The position numbers were made by a program, and so were the translations under genes. The notes under the pieces are model-generated. The model did not search any database and was not told the origin of the DNA. It was given only the letters and a program-made list of their open reading frames with translations. A DNA stretch of 54,034 nucleotides from Micromonospora sp. U21 (GTDB lineage: Bacteria > Actinomycetota > Actinomycetes > Mycobacteriales > Micromonosporaceae): assembly GCF_018070045.1 (NCBI RefSeq), contig NZ_JAGPYK010000039.1:1-54034 (forward strand), given 5' to 3'. This document shows positions 26,166 through 34,810 of this stretch, in pieces (the stretch's first letter is position 1; every line of letters begins with the position of its first letter).

Positions 26166-27176
26166 ATGCTTCCAGTCGCCGCGCTTCCACCCCTTCTGAG
26201 ATTCCTCGATGGCATCGATTCTTCCGTCGCTCGTAAGCTCATGCGCAAGGTTCCATGGGACGAGTCGGCTATTACGCGCGAGCTTTGTGACCTTCTCGAC
26301 GAGGACTACTCGGAAGAGTATAGTCTGTCTTATTCGCTGGAGCAGCTTCGTCGCGACCTCGGTCTGGCCATGCCGCTTGTGAGCGTTGACTTCACTATCG
26401 AGACACACCAGTACTCGGCACAGGTGGAAAACTGGGTTACGCAATCGGACATCGGCATGGTGCTTAAATATCAGGACCGTTTCGTGCCGACCGAATCTTG
26501 GACCAGCTCCCTGCTCCTCCAGGCGAAGCGTCTGTTTCCACAAGCTAGAGGAGTTCATTACTCTGAGGCCTCGAGATTCGACTCGTTCGACTCGAAGCAG
26601 CATAGCCGCATCAGGAATCTCAACGAGCTACTTGAATGCGATCTCGTCAGTTACCTCCTCTACTGCCCGCGTCCGTCGTCTCTAGACAAGCTGACCGCCG
26701 CGAAGCTGGCACATCTGCGCAACCTCTCGGTAAACGGTGAGATCTTCGACTTCGCGCGCGGGCTTGCACTCCACCGTGAGCTTGAAGCGGGAGGCCAGAC
26801 GTTGGCCGCCGGAGTTTTTGTTGCAAAGGTCGACGCAATGCCCAAGACGCTTGCGCAGATACATGGGGGAATCTTTAAGTCTACGATCCCGCTGTCTTGG
26901 CTGCTGACTCTGGAATTTGCGGACGCAAAGAGATTTGTGGACTTGCCATCCGGCATGCCGTTCGGTGTCAACCACGCTCATCTTGATTCGAAGCGGTCAC
27001 GGATTGTCGATGGGATCTTGGCCGGCGACGAAGCGGTAACTCAAGCGATCGGAGCTCTGGCTGGACGAAACGTCAACTTTGCGCCACTCAGGGTTTTGCC
27101 GAGGCACACAATCTCGATCAGCATTTCGGCGGGCGGTCAGGCGGATCCTGATCAGCAGCTCGTCATTAATCAATGA
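26166..27176 (+). CDS. Uncharacterised protein, possible nuclease-fold domain
   Basis: 336 residues, no signal peptide or membrane helix. Base composition and codon use are clearly lower in GC than the neighbours, indicating acquisition. Residues 75-155 read VDFTIETHQY, TQSDIGMVLKYQD, SWTSSLLLQAKRLFP, then HYSEASRF. The acidic DIG followed by QAKR is reminiscent of the QxK variant of PD-(D/E)xK nucleases, but this is a weak, by-eye resemblance. It is convergent with the gene at 27263 and both lie between repeat copies B and C. A defence or conflict function is possible but unproven. Confidence 0.55.
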   Translation: MLPVAALPPLLRFLDGIDSSVARKLMRKVPWDESAITRELCDLLDEDYSEEYSLSYSLEQLRRDLGLAMPLVSVDFTIETHQYSAQVENWVTQSDIGMVLKYQDRFVPTESWTSSLLLQAKRLFPQARGVHYSEASRFDSFDSKQHSRIRNLNELLECDLVSYLLYCPRPSSLDKLTAAKLAHLRNLSVNGEIFDFARGLALHRELEAGGQTLAAGVFVAKVDAMPKTLAQIHGGIFKSTIPLSWLLTLEFADAKRFVDLPSGMPFGVNHAHLDSKRSRIVDGILAGDEAVTQAIGALAGRNVNFAPLRVLPRHTISISISAGGQADPDQQLVINQ

Positions 27177-27262
27177 ATTAGGCACACGGGGGTCGAACGA
27201 GCGAGTTTGCCGACGACAGTGCGACCTGCAGCGCGCTTTTCTTGGCGACCTTCATTGTATTG

Positions 27263-28054
27263 TTAATCGGCTATGACCGTCGGCCGCAGCTGCATCATGT
27301 TTTCCATCGCCTCGTCAATATCGACGTCGGGGATCTCATCGAGCGACATTCCCTCGAAGAGGCTCAAACCTCCAGAGTCCAATTCCATCTCATTCGGAGA
27401 GTAAGAGAAACGAGGGAAGGAATGCTGACCTTCAGGCTTCCGAGGTTTAATCAGCCCTCGCCGGCTTTGGGTGAGGTCGACGAGGGCTTCATGTACTGCC
27501 CAGCTCTCCCAGGATCCAGCATTCTGGCCGATAGTGGTGTTGGGAAAGGATCGATCCTTCCGGCCGACCGCCGAGAGGAGGGCAAACTGTGTCCAACTGA
27601 GCTCCGTCGCAGTCCGGATAGCCCAATTCGCGGTCGTCCGATCTACGATAGAGTCGAAGGCAAGATTGGCAATCAGGTTACCGAGGTAAGGTGTCTTTCG
27701 TTCCTCATGTTCGCGCTGAGCCGAGAGCATGACGCCTTCGGCTACCTCCTCAAAAGTCGATCGCTGATACGGGTCGCCTTTGAAGAAGCCATCGTCGCGG
27801 TAGTCGTCGCCGGCTTCGTATCTCTCGCGGATCTTCTTCGCTGCCGCCGTCGCAGCCGTTTTTATGCGGCGTTCCTCTGATCGGCTAAGCTGGCGGGTGC
27901 CAAGGTCGTCAACTAGCGCGCCTAATGCGGCGCCTGCCGCCGAGCTCGCCAAAGCCTCTCCCGTGACCTGAGCGAGAGCTGCCGAGGCGAGTGTGCCTAT
28001 GACAGCAGCGCCAGCCTTCACTGGACCACCATGCTTGCGAACTAATTCACCCAC
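27263..28054 (-). CDS. Uncharacterised protein with hydrophobic N-terminus
   Basis: 263 residues, lower GC than surroundings. Residues 10-50 (VKAGAAVIGTLASAALAQVTGEALASSAAGAALGALVDDLG) are Ala/Gly-rich and hydrophobic, possibly membrane-inserting. A charged helical stretch with EHEERKTPYLGNLIANLAFDSIVDRTTANWAIRTATELSWTQFALLSAVG follows, a layout I have seen in accessory proteins of unknown function. GTG 28054 has TACGAT six bases upstream, implying a leaderless message. It is convergent with the 26166 gene across 86 bp. Confidence 0.6.
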   Translation of the reverse strand: MGELVRKHGGPVKAGAAVIGTLASAALAQVTGEALASSAAGAALGALVDDLGTRQLSRSEERRIKTAATAAAKKIRERYEAGDDYRDDGFFKGDPYQRSTFEEVAEGVMLSAQREHEERKTPYLGNLIANLAFDSIVDRTTANWAIRTATELSWTQFALLSAVGRKDRSFPNTTIGQNAGSWESWAVHEALVDLTQSRRGLIKPRKPEGQHSFPRFSYSPNEMELDSGGLSLFEGMSLDEIPDVDIDEAMENMMQLRPTVIAD

Positions 28055-28135
28055 CGCCGGATCGTAGCAACATCAGGCAAGTCGTTCGGCCCTGCAAGTT
28101 ACCCGTAGAACGCGCTGACTGCCGCACTCGAATGA

Positions 28136-28920
28136 AGCTGACAAGGCGCGGCGATTGTGGGCGTGCTCCCCGATCGACCGATGCGTCTGCGGGAGCCAGC
28201 GCTGGTGCCAACCAACGCGCTGGGCCGCCAGCTTACGATCGATCGGCGGCGGGTGCGAGCCCGGTTTAGGGGGAGCAGGTTGGGAGCAGCAGGGTGCCCT
28301 GAACGGCCTTGAACTGCGTCCAACGGCGTCGAACGGCGCTCAACTGCACCCACCCCTGCCTGTGGCTCTACGTTGCCGCAGCTCAGAGGGGGTGCAGCGT
28401 CCTGTTTCCCGCAGAGTGCTCCCCGGTTTTGGGCAGCAGTCGACGGTGCTCTATGTCGCCTGATGGGGCAGTGTGCGCAGGTCGAGGCGGTAAGGAGCCG
28501 TTGGTCGGGCCTGGCCTTGCAACTGGGAGCAGATTGGGTGCAGGTTGGCGAAGAGGTCAGCGCGCCCGAAGTGCTCACCGACGCCGGACAGAGACGAGGG
28601 CTTTGACCTGCGGTGATGCGGTCAAGCGGTGCGGCGTGACCTCCCAGTGGATACCGAAGAGGTCAACCCTCCAGCCCTCCGACTGGCTGGTGCTGGCTGT
28701 TGAACTGAGGGCTGCCGACGCCAATCACGAGGCCAGCCCGAATCGATGCACGGCTCTGGCTGTCGTCGCGTTGGCGTCGGTAGGGATCCCGCGAGCTGAG
28801 ACCCAGATCCCACTGGCGAACCTCTGGGCAGCGCTTCCTGAACGGTGACCTCTTCGGCGGCACCGAAGGCGTCAGCGCTGGTGCTCCCGCGGAAGCGGTA
28901 GGGCGGCGTCCGCACATGTC
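28136..28920 (+). repeat. Dispersed repeat, copy C (most complete)
   Basis: About 785 bp uninterrupted. It begins AGCTGACAAGGCGCGG, carries five 10-bp units at 28299-28348 (CTGAACGGCC, TTGAACTGCG, TCCAACGGCG, TCGAACGGCG, CTCAACTGCA) preceded by two GGGAGCAG motifs, and ends near GACCTCTTCGG...GGCGTCCGCACATG. Open frames inside are not conserved among copies, so I treat it as non-coding. Confidence 0.8.
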
Positions 28921-28987
28921 AAAGAGCGGCTGCCCACCGCGTCTCAATCAATTTCGCGAGTGGACGAAGCATTGCGCGAGGCCGCTG

Positions 28988-29806
28988 TCACGAGCGGTCC
29001 CCGCCTCGAGTGGACGGCCACCGCACGACGATCAGCCCCGTGATGTAGTAACCGTCTTCATCGACGCGGGTGGCAACGTCGAGTTCGACGGTCGTCGCCT
29101 TGGTGCGTAACCGGTGGACTTCCCAGTGGCGGTACCGCAGGTCGCGTAGCCAGGCTTGCTCGACCTCTCCCGCGACACGCATCGGTGCTGCCGCCGGTTC
29201 GGCGATACAGACAGCAGTGATCTGCTGGGCAGGGTCGGGGCTTGTCGTCACGGTCACTTCCCGGATCGATGGGCACCGGAACAGGTAGTGGTCGAAATCG
29301 ATCGACATGCCCGAGAGATTGTCTGGATCGGCCGGGGTTGCCACAGATGCGACTGCGCGGACTGCCTCGGCGAAGCCGGTTGGATCGGCGTCGTCTACCG
29401 GCGGCTCGGGGAGACCGATGGCCGGCGTGTCGTCCCACCAAGTCCGGCCCGTGCGTCGGCGCCACCAATACAGGACGGTCCGATCATCCGGCCAAGCCGC
29501 CAGGGCGCCACCGCCTGGCTCGAAGCGGTCCCCTTGAAGGTCGATCGTCCGCCAGTGCGGTTCTCGGTCGTAGTCGGCCGGGTCGGCTCGGTTCTCGACG
29601 AGGCTGTCCTCGTCACAGGCGCCGTACCTGCCGAAGTTGCGTTGCGCGTCAATCAACGAGGATTTGTTCGCACCGCCTGCCCGATACGGCCAACGTAGCT
29701 GGTAAACATCGTCCTCCCAGCGGCACACCTGGCAGATTTCGTGTGAGCCCGGCGGATCCCCCAACGTGCGGTAGCCGCAACAGACACACGGGTACGGGAG
29801 GTCCAT
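28988..29806 (-). CDS. CPCC-type cysteine-rich protein
   Basis: 272 residues. The first 60 carry YPCVCCGYRTLGDPPGSHEICQVCRWEDD and GGANKSSLIDAQRNFGRYGA, the CPCC cysteine-rich domain (here CVCC) with four Cys likely binding zinc. The rest (about 95-272) has no domain I recognise. CPCC proteins are often encoded among toxin-immunity genes. ATG 29806. Confidence 0.75.
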   Translation of the reverse strand: MDLPYPCVCCGYRTLGDPPGSHEICQVCRWEDDVYQLRWPYRAGGANKSSLIDAQRNFGRYGACDEDSLVENRADPADYDREPHWRTIDLQGDRFEPGGGALAAWPDDRTVLYWWRRRTGRTWWDDTPAIGLPEPPVDDADPTGFAEAVRAVASVATPADPDNLSGMSIDFDHYLFRCPSIREVTVTTSPDPAQQITAVCIAEPAAAPMRVAGEVEQAWLRDLRYRHWEVHRLRTKATTVELDVATRVDEDGYYITGLIVVRWPSTRGGDRS

Positions 29807-30009
29807 GCGATCAGTGTGCCCGACACCCGTGCCGCACCAATGGCAGCCGCAGACCTTCGGTGCGCAGGGCGACCACAGCGACGCTGTGGGCGTCGACCGG
29901 GTCGGTCATGGGGCCCTGACCGGTGGCGAACACCCGGGCCCGGGCGGACAGCCTCGCGGGAACGTCCACGACGCTCTCACCAGCGGATCGCTGACTGTGG
30001 GCTGCCGGG
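29807..30009. other. Intergenic stretch
   Basis: Separates the CPCC gene from the upstream HEAT-repeat gene, both on the minus strand. No hairpin with a T-run or RNA gene is visible. Confidence 0.4.
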
Positions 30010-31197
30010 TCAGCGAGCGGTGGGGTTGGTCAGTCGGTCCAGTTCGGTGGCGGCAAGTCGGCGCAGGGTCTGATCAGGGTCGAGGGTATACCGGCGGAGG
30101 ATGTCCGGGGCGGCGTCAGGCGCGACATGTCGTGCAACGACTGCGACCCGCTGACGGACCATTGGATCCGGATCGTCCACCAATTCGACCAAGAGATGCC
30201 CCCGGTGCCACGCAGCCCCGCCACCGGCGCTGGCGAGTCCGCTGAGGGTCGCCGCCCGTACTGCGGCCTCGCCGTCTCCTGCCAGCATCGTGAGTTGCGG
30301 CACCACGCGGGGATCCGAGTCGGCCACCTTCGCGAGCGCCTGTGCGGCTTGGACGCGCAGCTTCGGGTCCTGGTCGGCAGCCAACGCCAGTAGCGTATCG
30401 ACCGCCGCCGGCCCTCCGACCGAGCCGAGTGCCTCCGCAGCGTCCTCGCGGACCTGCCGGTCGGAGTCGTGGAGGAGCCGTTGCAGAGCCCCGGTCGCCT
30501 CGTGACTGCCGAGTCGCCCGAGTGCGTAGGCGACCATGGACCGTACCCGCGGTATCGGGTCGGCGGCGAGGGCAACGAGCGGTGCAACCGCGTCAACCCG
30601 GTTGGTGTAGCCAAGCCTGCTCGCGGCCGACACTCGTACCTGCTCGTCCAGGTCACGCAACGCCAGAACGAGCGCGCCGAACGCCCAGTCGTCGCCGGCT
30701 GGGTCAGGGATCGAGCCCACCGCCATGGACCTGATCTCCGCGTCGGCATCGGTCACGGCCGCGGCCAGCAGCTCGACATCCTGTGCCTCGACCACGAACC
30801 CGAGCGCCCACAGCCCCACACGGCGCAGCTCCGGCGTATCACCCGCGGCGAAATCACGCACCACACGGCGGCCGGTCGCCCGATCTGCGTGCAGCAGCTC
30901 GATGATCTCGGCCTGCAAACTGTCCTGGTCGTCCCCGAGATCGCGCGCCGAGGCGCGTAGCAGCACCGGCAGCGCCGCCGCACCCTCGATGCCGGCCAAG
31001 ACACCGGCAATCAGGTCCCGGCCGTAGAAGTTCCCCTCGTCGAGGAACCGGTGTAGTACCTCCTGCAGCCGGGGTACCAAGGCAGTGTCCCCGCACTCCG
31101 TCAGGGCCGTGACGGTTGGCGCGATGTCGTCGTAATCGTCCTCAAGCTCCACGGCATGCCGGACCACAGCCTCCAACGCCCCACGGCTGTCGATCAT
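30010..31197 (-). CDS. HEAT-repeat protein
   Basis: About 395 residues made almost wholly of HEAT/PBS-lyase-like helical repeats: VRVSAASRLGYTNRVDAVAPLVALAADP, VRSMVAYALGRLGSHEATGALQRLLHDS, VREDAAEALGSVGGPAAVDTLLALAAD. These are protein-protein interaction scaffolds with no catalytic residues. ATG 31197 is preferred over GTG 31236 because the first helix starts there and CATGGT lies six bases upstream. It sits among other immunity-like genes. Confidence 0.8.
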   Translation of the reverse strand: MIDSRGALEAVVRHAVELEDDYDDIAPTVTALTECGDTALVPRLQEVLHRFLDEGNFYGRDLIAGVLAGIEGAAALPVLLRASARDLGDDQDSLQAEIIELLHADRATGRRVVRDFAAGDTPELRRVGLWALGFVVEAQDVELLAAAVTDADAEIRSMAVGSIPDPAGDDWAFGALVLALRDLDEQVRVSAASRLGYTNRVDAVAPLVALAADPIPRVRSMVAYALGRLGSHEATGALQRLLHDSDRQVREDAAEALGSVGGPAAVDTLLALAADQDPKLRVQAAQALAKVADSDPRVVPQLTMLAGDGEAAVRAATLSGLASAGGGAAWHRGHLLVELVDDPDPMVRQRVAVVARHVAPDAAPDILRRYTLDPDQTLRRLAATELDRLTNPTAR

Positions 31198-31345
31198 CCG
31201 GTCACCATGCCACGCGACCACCCGGCGGTGGAACACCGCATCCAGGCACGCAGGGTCTGTGGATCATGCACGGATCTGCCGCAGACAACGCGCGCTACCC
31301 AGTGTCACCGCAACCCGATTGAGTCGGCCCTCGGTCGTGCTGATG

Positions 31346-31939
31346 TCAGCGCCCATTCGATGCCTCGATGATGGTGGCCGTTCCTACCGCGGGCCGGCCC
31401 TCGTGCATGGTGATCGTCATGCCCGGCTGCAGGTGCCGCCAGAGGGCTGGGGACAGCGGGCCCAGGCGGACCGACCCGGTGGCGCCTGGTGGCAACGCTG
31501 GCCTGTACTCCACCCAGATGCGTGCCACGAGCAGATCGGGGTCGCCTGCGGCCGTACGCCGGCCGAGGTCCCACAGCGGTCGGAGGATGCCCTTGCCCGG
31601 GATTGGCGTTCCCCGGCCACCCTCGGTGGCCGACAGGAGTCGCAACTCGGCGCGGACGATCCCGTGGATGCTCTCCCACCGACCCCACCGGCACCACGCT
31701 GCCGCGTCGGAGAGCCACATCAGCTCGGCGCTGTCGATCAGCAGATCCCACCAAGCGGTCGGCGGTCGCCAACCCGTGTCGAGGTCCGCAAGGAGATCGA
31801 GCGCGACCTCCCACTCGTTGTGGTCGAGGTACTCGCGTACGTCCATCACCGTCATGCCGGCCTCGTTGACGACATCAGCCGGGACCATGCCTGCAGCCCG
31901 AGCGAGCAGATCGGCAACATCCACCCGCGGATTATTCAA
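31346..31939 (-). CDS. Uncharacterised protein with EF-Tu-like C-terminal domain
   Basis: 197 residues. The N-terminal half is acidic and Trp-rich (DVREYLDHNEWEVALDLLADLDTG). The C-terminal ~60 residues (LVARIWVEYRPALPPGATGSVRLGPLSPALWRHLQPGMTITMHEGRPAVGTATIIE) resemble the beta-barrel found in EF-Tu domain-II/III-like proteins of actinobacteria. The function is unknown. The start codon would be TTG 31939; GTG 31924 is possible. Confidence 0.55.
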   Translation of the reverse strand: MNNPRVDVADLLARAAGMVPADVVNEAGMTVMDVREYLDHNEWEVALDLLADLDTGWRPPTAWWDLLIDSAELMWLSDAAAWCRWGRWESIHGIVRAELRLLSATEGGRGTPIPGKGILRPLWDLGRRTAAGDPDLLVARIWVEYRPALPPGATGSVRLGPLSPALWRHLQPGMTITMHEGRPAVGTATIIEASNGR

Positions 31940-32139
31940 CGGCGCCGCAGCATCAGCGCAACGGCTCCCACCGGCGCACGGATCTGCCGATGACCGGGCG
32001 CGTAAACGGCCGGTGCCCTCTCAGCCGACGCCGGACGATCTACCCCAGGAGGAGTCGTCGCTGGACCGGTAGTACAACGTGTCCGGGATCTGCAACTCCG
32101 ACGTCGTGGAGGCCGGTGGGATGAAAGACGCGATGCGGT
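31940..32139. other. Intergenic stretch before repeat fragment E
   Basis: Nothing is recognisable here beyond short Arg-rich frames on both strands. Confidence 0.4.
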
Positions 32140-32235
32140 GAACCGAGAGCTTTGACCTGTGACATCTTCGGCGGACCCCGAAGATGTCAGCCATGCTGTC
32201 CCGGTCGTCAGCCGGGCGGTGTCCGCTCATGGCGA
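32140..32235 (+). repeat. Dispersed repeat, fragment E (end only)
   Basis: This resembles only the closing ~100 bp of copies A and C (TTTGACCTG, GACNTCTTCGGCGG, GGCG(G)TGTCCGC). It contains a perfect 11-bp inverted repeat, GACATCTTCGG (32161-32171) with its complement at 32178-32188, a structure the other copies keep only partly. Confidence 0.55.
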
Positions 32236-32291
32236 GATCCCTGCACTCGATTATGTCGGGGCACGGTCCTGCTCGGGGCTGGGCAATGGCC

Positions 32292-32322
32292 TTGCGCATT
32301 GCCCGGGCCGGCCGGTTAGGCT
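32292..32322 (+). promoter_or_regulatory. Promoter of the argS leader
   Basis: TTGCGC (32292-32297) and TAGGCT (32317-32322) are separated by 19 bp. The -10 element ends six bases before ATG 32329, so the message is predicted to start at or beside the leader-peptide start codon, without a ribosome-binding site. Confidence 0.5.
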
Positions 32323-32328
32323 GCTGGC

Positions 32329-32418
32329 ATGAACAGCTCGCACGCGTTCCCGACGGCGTCACCCGACGTCCTGGTCGGCGCGCTGCGACGCCGGCGGTCC
32401 AACGACCGCCTGCGCTGA
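32329..32418 (+). CDS. Arginine-rich leader peptide upstream of argS
   Basis: A 29-codon frame ending ALRRRRSNDRLR-stop has six Arg codons among its last ten (CGA CGC CGG CGG at 32386-32397, then CGC and CGC). It lies 115 bp before an arginyl-tRNA synthetase gene and just after a promoter-like pair. Runs of the cognate codon in a short leader are the signature of ribosome-mediated attenuation, which would raise argS expression when charged tRNA-Arg is scarce. No homologue search was possible. Confidence 0.65.
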   Translation: MNSSHAFPTASPDVLVGALRRRRSNDRLR

Positions 32419-32432
32419 GCATTCTCCTCTGC

Positions 32433-32456
32433 GACCGGCGGATCGAGCCGCCGGTC
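32433..32456 (+). promoter_or_regulatory. Candidate attenuator hairpin
   Basis: GACCGGCGG (32433-32441) pairs perfectly with 32448-32456 around a six-base loop, starting 15 bases after the leader stop. The right arm (32448-32454) is also complementary to 32391-32397, inside the leader's Arg codons, so two exclusive folds are possible. No U-run follows, so it may be an anti-structure rather than the terminator itself. Confidence 0.5.
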
Positions 32457-32496
32457 ATCGCTGATCGTCCTCGGTCCGCTCGCATCCCCATTCGGT

Positions 32497-32513
32497 GATC
32501 CGCGCAGCGGATC
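32497..32513 (+). promoter_or_regulatory. Second leader hairpin before the argS start
   Basis: GATCCGC-GCA-GCGGATC forms a tight stem (32497-32503 with 32507-32513) 21 bases before the argS ATG, with a further CCGATCGAGATCGG inverted repeat right after it. It could limit ribosome access to argS. Confidence 0.45.
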
Positions 32514-32533
32514 CGATCGAGATCGGTGTACCC

Positions 32534-34252
32534 ATGGATCTGGAGAAACTGCTGACCGACCGGCTGACACCGGCGTTCGCGACGGTGGCCGGCACGCCGG
32601 TCGACCCGGTGGTGCGGCGTTCCCAGCGCGCGGACTTCCAGTCCGACGCGGCGCTGGCACTGGCCCGACAGCTCGGCCAGTCGCCGCAGGCGATCGCCGC
32701 CGAGGTGCTGGCTCGCGCTGACCTGACCGACCTGTGCAGCGCGGCGGAGGTTTCCGGGCCGGGCTTTCTCAACCTGACCGTCGCCGACGAGGTCTTGGCC
32801 GGGATGGTCTCCGCGCTGGCCATCGATCTGAGGCTCGGGGTGCCGGTGGTCACCGAGCCGGAGACGGTGGTGGTCGACTATTCGGCGCCGAACGTGGCGA
32901 AGGAGATGCACGTCGGGCACCTGCGTTCGACGGTGATCGGCGACGCGGCGGCCCGGTTACTGGAGTGGTTGGGGCATCGGGTGCTGCGGGCCAATCACCT
33001 GGGCGACTGGGGCACGCCGTTCGGCATGCTGATCGAGCACCTGGCTGACCTGGGTGAGGCCGAGGCGGCGCAGGAGCTGTCCATAGGTGACCTGGACTCG
33101 TTTTACAAGGCCGCTCGGGTGAAGTTCGACGCCGACGAGACGTTCCAGGAGCGGTCCCGGCGGCGGGTGGTGGCGTTGCAGGGTGGCGACGAGGCGACGC
33201 TGCGGCTGTGGCGGCTGCTGGTGGAGCAGTCCGAGCGGTACTTCCTGACCGTGTACGACCTGCTCGACGTGACCCTCACCGAGCGGGACTTCCACGGCGA
33301 GAGCAGCTACAACGATTTGTTGGGTTCGGTGGTCGAGGACTTGGACCGGCTCGGTCTGCTGCGGGAGAGCGACGGCGCGGCCTGCGTGTTTCCGCCCGGC
33401 TACAAGGGTCGCGACGGCGAGCCGCTGCCGCTGATCGTCCGCAGAACTGACGGCGGTTACGGCTACCCGGCCACGGACCTGGCGGCGATCCGGCACCGGA
33501 CCGGCACGTTGGGCGCGACCCGGCTGCTCTACGTGGTCGGCCTCCCGCAGCGGCGGCACTTCGAGATGGTGCACGCCGCCGCAGCGCAGGCCGGCTGGCT
33601 GGCCTCGCCGGCACGGGCCGAGCACGTCGGATTCGGGTCGATCCTCGGGTCGGACGGGCGGATGTTGCGCAGCCGGGCCGGCGGATCGGTGAAGCTGGTC
33701 GGGCTGCTGGAGGAGGCGATCGCTCGGGCCACCGCAATGGCCCGGGAACGGAACCCGGAGTTGGGCGAGGCGGAAGCGGCCGAGGTGGGCCGGGCGGTCG
33801 GCATCGGTGCGGTCAAGTACGCCGATCTGTCCAGCGACCGGCACAAGGACTACGTACTCGACTGGGCGGGGATGCTGTCGCTGGACGGCAACACCGCACC
33901 CTACCTGCAGTACGCGTACTCACGGATCCAGTCGATCTTCCGGCGGGCCGGGCTGGTAGCCCGGCCCGAGGCGGGAATCTCGCTGGCCGAGCCGGCCGAA
34001 CGGGCACTCGCCTTCGAATTGGTCGGCTTCGGCAGGGTGGTCGGCGAGGTGGCAGACAGTCTGGAGTTCCACCACCTGACCGGGTACCTGTACCGGTTGG
34101 CCGCCGCGTTCAGCGCGTTCTATGAGCGGTGCCCGGTGCTGCGGGCCGAGAGGCCGATCCGGGATAGCCGACTGGTGCTCTGCGACCTGACCGCCAGAGT
34201 GCTCCGGCAAGGGCTGTACATGCTCGGCATCCAGACCCCTGAACGTATGTGA
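32534..34252 (+). CDS. argS: Arginyl-tRNA synthetase
   Basis: 572 residues, close to the family length. It has the N-terminal additional domain, then the class I active site SAPNVAKEMHVGHLRSTVIGD (HIGH as HVGH), WGTPFGMLIEHL, and DGGYGYPATDLAAIRHR. RSRAGGSVKLVGLLEEA stands where KMSKR-like residues would be (in ArgRS this motif is often degenerate). The anticodon-binding DALR domain follows (YLQYAYSRIQSIFR and the C-terminal 110 residues). It attaches arginine to tRNA-Arg in the cytoplasm. Its location among repeats and accessory genes suggests a second, dispensable copy, possibly conferring resistance to an ArgRS inhibitor (inference). Confidence 0.93.
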   Translation: MDLEKLLTDRLTPAFATVAGTPVDPVVRRSQRADFQSDAALALARQLGQSPQAIAAEVLARADLTDLCSAAEVSGPGFLNLTVADEVLAGMVSALAIDLRLGVPVVTEPETVVVDYSAPNVAKEMHVGHLRSTVIGDAAARLLEWLGHRVLRANHLGDWGTPFGMLIEHLADLGEAEAAQELSIGDLDSFYKAARVKFDADETFQERSRRRVVALQGGDEATLRLWRLLVEQSERYFLTVYDLLDVTLTERDFHGESSYNDLLGSVVEDLDRLGLLRESDGAACVFPPGYKGRDGEPLPLIVRRTDGGYGYPATDLAAIRHRTGTLGATRLLYVVGLPQRRHFEMVHAAAAQAGWLASPARAEHVGFGSILGSDGRMLRSRAGGSVKLVGLLEEAIARATAMARERNPELGEAEAAEVGRAVGIGAVKYADLSSDRHKDYVLDWAGMLSLDGNTAPYLQYAYSRIQSIFRRAGLVARPEAGISLAEPAERALAFELVGFGRVVGEVADSLEFHHLTGYLYRLAAAFSAFYERCPVLRAERPIRDSRLVLCDLTARVLRQGLYMLGIQTPERM

Positions 34253-34415
34253 CCAAATTGGACGGCCGCTCTGGTTGAAGACTGCCCTTCACGACCTGGG
34301 GCCTGAAGTTGCAGTCGTCGGAGAAGTCCGTCCCGCAGAACATCCTCAACACCTGCAGCTCCTGACCACGCTCCCCCCTTGCGGCCCGCGCCCCTTCAAA
34401 GGCCGCAGACCGCAA

Positions 34416-34434
34416 GGCGGGCGCTATGCCCGCC
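34416..34434 (+). terminator. Hairpin downstream of argS
   Basis: GGCGGGC-GCTAT-GCCCGCC forms a 7-bp GC stem 164 bp beyond the argS stop. The stretch 34253-34489 otherwise shows no convincing gene. Confidence 0.45.
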
Positions 34435-34489
34435 GGTTCGCAAGGCTGCAGATCTGCCCATCACAGGGTGCGGACGGTCGCCGGGTGCG

Positions 34490-34732
34490 CTATGGGTTGG
34501 CAGTCGTTTGGACGAACGACAAGATCCGCGGCAGGAGGTAACAGAACTCGCCGCCACCCCATGAGTCCACGAGGCCACCGGCTCGTCCCATCGCGTCCCA
34601 GAACGGTTCAGTTGATCGAATGATGTCTTCCGCAGCGGCCGTATCGACGTCGATGGCGGCGCATACAGCCGCCGTCAGTTCCGTGCGGGACTCGGCGGGT
34701 ATGTCTTCAAGCGGATCACGATCCATTCGCAA
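34490..34732 (-). CDS. Small uncharacterised acidic protein
   Basis: 80 residues beginning TTG 34732 (GAGG six bases upstream) or ATG 34726. DPLEDIPAESRTELTAAVCAAIDVDTAAAEDIIRSTEPFWDAMGRAGG looks like a folded helical protein. No family is recognised. It lies in the immunity-like gene area. Confidence 0.45.
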   Translation of the reverse strand: MRMDRDPLEDIPAESRTELTAAVCAAIDVDTAAAEDIIRSTEPFWDAMGRAGGLVDSWGGGEFCYLLPRILSFVQTTANP

Positions 34733-34810
34733 AAGCTACCTCGGCAGACGTGCACGCTCATGCCGCCGAGCGGGCGCGCTGGCTAGGTGTGCTGTCCAGG
34801 GAGATTGGTC

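Noticed and set aside
34253..34489. Short frames after argS on both strands
   Set aside because: No ribosome site, no conserved composition and no recognisable motif; only a hairpin is supported.
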